Shown: one piece after another, positions 5,747-7,079 of the stretch
Position numbering within the stretch: the first letter of the stretch is position 1
How the letters are laid out: each line of letters begins with the position of its first letter
NCBI GenBank assembly: GCA_030591195.1
Contig: JAUVBO010000128.1
Location: forward strand, 1 to 7,079
Direction: 5' to 3'
Origin: Pseudomonadota bacterium
GTDB taxonomy: Bacteria > Myxococcota > Polyangia > GCA-2747355 > JACKDQ01
Length of the DNA stretch: 7,079 nucleotides
Translations under genes and position numbers: made by a program
The notes under the pieces: model-generated
Told to the model about the DNA's origin: nothing
The model's database searches: none
What the model saw: only the letters and a program-made list of their open reading frames with translations

Positions 5747-6337
5747 ATGGGCCCGCTGACCATCATCGGCATCGCCATCGGCCTGGCGATGGACGCCTTC
5801 GCCGTCTCGGTGGCGACCAGCGTGACCCTGCCGCACCTCACCCGCCGGCACATCTTTCGCTTCGCCTTCCACTTCGGCCTCTTCCAGGCGCTGATGCCAA
5901 TCCTCGGCTGGCTCAGCGGCCGCTCGGTCGTCCGGTGGGTCGCGGCCTGGGACCACTGGGTCGCCTTCGGACTGCTTGGCGCGGTCGGCGGCAAGGCGAT
6001 CGTCGACGCCCTGCGCGCAGGCGACGGAGATCAGCAGCCCAGCGACGTCGACCGCGGCTCGCGCGCCGGCGACCCGACCCGCGGCTGGTCGCTGGTGACG
6101 CTGTCGGTGGCGACGAGCATCGACGCCTTCGCCGTCGGCCTCAGCCTCGGCTGCCTCGAGGCATCGATCTGGATCCCGGTGCTGACCATCGGGCTGATCA
6201 CGGCGGCCCTCAGCAGCCTCGGGATGCTGATCGGACGGCGGTTGGGCGCCCGCTTCGGCCGGCGAACCTCCATCGCCGGCGGGCTGATCCTGATCGGCAT
6301 CGGCGTCAAGATCCTCTGCGACCACCTCGCGGCCTGA
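5747..6337 (+). CDS. mntP: Manganese efflux pump MntP
   Basis: The 196-aa product matches MntP (formerly DUF204/YebN) throughout. It is an inner-membrane protein of six predicted helices that exports excess Mn2+. The two internally homologous halves each carry the family motif: 'MDAFAVS' (15-21) in the first helix and 'SIDAFAVG' (124-131) in the fourth, with D16 and D126 as the key acidic residues. 'FGLFQALMPILGW' (43-55) and the C-terminal 'GGLILIGIGVKIL' are also characteristic. The loop joining the halves (about 91-112) is hydrophilic, as expected. Length is normal for the family (about 185-200). AGGGAG 4 nt before the ATG supports the start. The gene follows tldD by 41 nt and is probably read from the same promoter. 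That gap is too short for the Mn-sensing yybP-ykoY riboswitch often found before mntP, so any manganese control would have to act elsewhere. A large palindrome begins 4 nt after the stop. Confidence 0.93.
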   Translation: MGPLTIIGIAIGLAMDAFAVSVATSVTLPHLTRRHIFRFAFHFGLFQALMPILGWLSGRSVVRWVAAWDHWVAFGLLGAVGGKAIVDALRAGDGDQQPSDVDRGSRAGDPTRGWSLVTLSVATSIDAFAVGLSLGCLEASIWIPVLTIGLITAALSSLGMLIGRRLGARFGRRTSIAGGLILIGIGVKILCDHLAA

Positions 6338-6340
6338 GTC

Positions 6341-6458
6341 GCTAGTTTCGCCGAGCACCGGGCGCCGCTGGCAAGGCGCACCGACGAAGGAATACTCCGG
6401 GTATTGCGAGGAGGCGCAACACAGCCAGCGGCGTTCGGGGCCGGCGAAACCCCTTAGC
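6341..6458. repeat. Large imperfect palindrome filling the mntP/MIF intergenic gap
   Basis: The left arm 6345-6372 pairs with 6424-6450. A 10-bp perfect inner stem (6363-6372 with 6424-6433) is followed by two G-T pairs and three G/C pairs, one A/G mismatch, two more pairs, one bulged A, and a perfect 9-bp outer stem (GTTTCGCCG with CGGCGAAAC). Four further pairs (GCTA 6341-6344 with TAGC 6455-6458) follow a 4-nt bulge and run into the stop codon of the convergent gene. The 51-nt apical part holds a small hairpin, AATAC-TCCGG-GTATT (6391-6405). This is flanked by similar purine-rich stretches in direct orientation (6382-6390 and 6406-6414) and by GGCGCA repeats (6375-6380, 6413-6418). It lies between two converging genes but has no T-tract on either side, so it is not a standard intrinsic terminator. 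It may be a dispersed REP/MITE-like element or a structured transcript end. Confidence 0.8.
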
Positions 6459-6804
6459 CGAAGGTCGAGCCGTTGTAGCCCCACATCGAGCCGTCGAAAT
6501 CCTGAAAGTTGAGGTAGATCCGCGAGGGAACTATCTTGAGCTGCTCGCCGACGAGCTCGCTCAGCGCGCTGCTGAGCGCCTTGGCCTGGGCCGGGAGGAT
6601 CTGCCCCACCGCGCGCACCTCCAGGAAGGCTGCCGGGTCCGCCACGCCGCCCATCACCATCAGCTTGTTGTCGTCGACGATCACCATCATGAACGTCTCG
6701 GGCTTCGAGAGAACGCGGGCCACGGTCTCCGAGAGCTTGTACAACAGCTCGTCGCGCAGGACCTTGGGCACGGCCGCAGACGTCTGCAGTCTCAGTAGCG
6801 GCAT
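6454..6804 (-). CDS. MIF-like protein, tautomerase superfamily
   Basis: The 116-aa product aligns by eye along its whole length with macrophage migration inhibitory factor (about 115 aa). Catalytic Pro2 becomes the N-terminus once Met is removed. K34 matches the MIF active-site lysine in 'SKP', 'MGG' (51-53) matches its 'FGG', and Y97 and N99 in 'IYLNF' match Tyr95 and Asn97. The end 'NGSTFG' matches 'NNSTFA'. The family forms trimers and tautomerises phenylpyruvate and similar keto-enols; the bacterial physiological substrate is mostly unknown. The MIF CxxC redox motif is absent (AAFL here) and the active-site Trp108 position is Tyr110. No signal peptide is seen, so it is cytosolic. An AGGAAGGAAG ribosome site 6 nt upstream (6811-6820) makes the start secure. 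It lies 127 nt downstream of the RND gene end and may have its own promoter. Its stop codon overlaps the outer stem of the intergenic palindrome. Confidence 0.9.
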   Translation of the reverse strand: MPLLRLQTSAAVPKVLRDELLYKLSETVARVLSKPETFMMVIVDDNKLMVMGGVADPAAFLEVRAVGQILPAQAKALSSALSELVGEQLKIVPSRIYLNFQDFDGSMWGYNGSTFG

Positions 6805-6839
6805 CTTGATCTTCCTTCCTGGGTCCTCGTCGGTCAGGT

Positions 6840-6866
6840 CCTGATGCTACACCCTCGCCTGATGCT
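6840..6866. repeat. Two direct copies of CCTGATGCT, 18 bp apart, plus a small palindrome
   Basis: CCTGATGCT occurs at 6840-6848 and again at 6858-6866. The first copy overlaps an 11-bp palindrome, TCAGG-T-CCTGA (6834-6844). They lie 30-60 nt upstream of the MIF-like gene, where a regulator could bind. A weak -10-like TAGCAT (6849-6844, minus strand) overlaps the first copy. No known operator is recognised. Confidence 0.25.
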
Positions 6867-6876
6867 TCCGCCACGC

Positions 6877-6897
6877 CACATCGGCGCTGCCGATGCG
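6877..6897 (-). terminator. GC-rich hairpin after the RND gene, possible terminator without T-tract
   Basis: CATCGGC (6879-6885) and GCCGATG (6889-6895) form a perfect 7-bp stem around a 3-nt loop. On the minus-strand RNA it extends by a G-U and a C-G pair to 9 bp. It begins 35 nt past the stop of the RND-like gene. No run of T follows on the minus strand, so it is not a canonical intrinsic terminator; it could protect the 3' end. Confidence 0.35.
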
Positions 6898-6931
6898 CCG
6901 GGGCGATACCTCGCCGTCGTGATCGAGGTCA

Positions 6932-7079
6932 TCAACGGGGTTGTACCTCGGCCGACGCCTCGGAGCTTGACCGCCGGCGGGGACGACCGATCAGCCAGGC
7001 GAAGGCCCGGGAGAGGTCGTCGAGCACCATGTAGAGCGTGGGGACGAGGATCAGCGTGATCATCGTCGCGAAGAGCACG
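6932..7079 (-). CDS. C-terminal end of an RND-family efflux transporter subunit (partial)
   Basis: The window edge cuts this gene, leaving the last 48 codons and a TGA at 6934-6932. The visible residues contain a hydrophobic helix, 'VLFATMITLILVPTLYMVLD', then 'DLSRAFAWLIGRPRRR' and a polar tail. The helix with LxxVPxLY is the typical last transmembrane segment of AcrB/HAE1-type RND pumps ('TLLLVPALYVLLD' in many members), followed by the usual short basic cytoplasmic end. Such proteins are inner-membrane proton-driven exporters of drugs, metals or lipophilic compounds, working with a periplasmic adaptor and an outer-membrane channel. Nothing here tells the substrate class. It is on the same strand as, and upstream of, the MIF-like gene, separated by 127 nt that contain a hairpin, so cotranscription is uncertain. 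Confidence 0.75.
   Translation of the reverse strand, partial: VLFATMITLILVPTLYMVLDDLSRAFAWLIGRPRRRSSSEASAEVQPR

Noticed and set aside
6338..6453. Palindrome as a standard bidirectional intrinsic terminator
   Set aside because: Neither strand has a T-tract after the stem, and the stem and apical region are far larger than an intrinsic terminator needs.
5645..6874. 409-codon minus-strand frame spanning mntP and the MIF gene
   Set aside because: It is low-complexity (Asp, Ala, Gly, Arg) and runs opposite mntP, across the palindrome and over the MIF gene in another frame; it is a shadow frame.
1..7079. Phage-defence, toxin-antitoxin or biosynthetic gene cluster
   Set aside because: None of the genes belongs to such systems. 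TldD can process microcins and antitoxins in E. coli, but no precursor peptide, toxin or antitoxin gene is visible beside it.

Overview
The window is high-GC DNA (visibly about two-thirds G+C, strong G/C bias at third codon positions), densely coding. It reads as ordinary chromosome from a deltaproteobacterial-type or Myxococcota-type bacterium. That guess rests on the gene types: a TPR protein like those abundant in myxobacteria, a short single-domain PilZ protein, a solo long TldD-like metallopeptidase, and an ADA-family deaminase with the 'TDNR' variant. It is inference, not a database result. No phage genes, transposase, CRISPR array, rRNA or tRNA is seen.

Layout, left to right. At 1-39 (minus) there may be the first 13 codons of a divergent gene. 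Positions 146-1360 (+) encode an unrecognised 404-aa protein whose -10 box lies almost on the start codon. It converges, with only 3 nt between stops, on a minus-strand TPR protein (1364-2008). A roughly 180-nt divergent control region separates that gene from an adenosine-deaminase-family enzyme (2192-3436, +). Next on the plus strand are a PilZ-domain protein with canonical c-di-GMP-binding residues (3521-3850), a TldD-family metallopeptidase with intact metal-site residues (4014-5705), and, 41 nt later, the manganese exporter MntP (5747-6337).

The whole gap between mntP and the next, convergent gene is filled by one large imperfect palindrome (6341-6458). On the minus strand there follow a MIF/tautomerase-family protein (6454-6804) and the last 48 codons of what looks like an RND efflux pump inner-membrane subunit (6932-7079, cut by the window end).

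The genes do not form an obvious single pathway. tldD and mntP are close enough to be cotranscribed. Most other genes appear to have their own promoters, several with an extended -10 of the form TGn-TAGAAT or close to it. I see no convincing new multi-gene system. The points most worth a second look are the palindromic intergenic element, the solo TldD with its large N-terminal half, the unrecognised 404-aa gene with a probable leaderless start, and the effector-less TPR protein.
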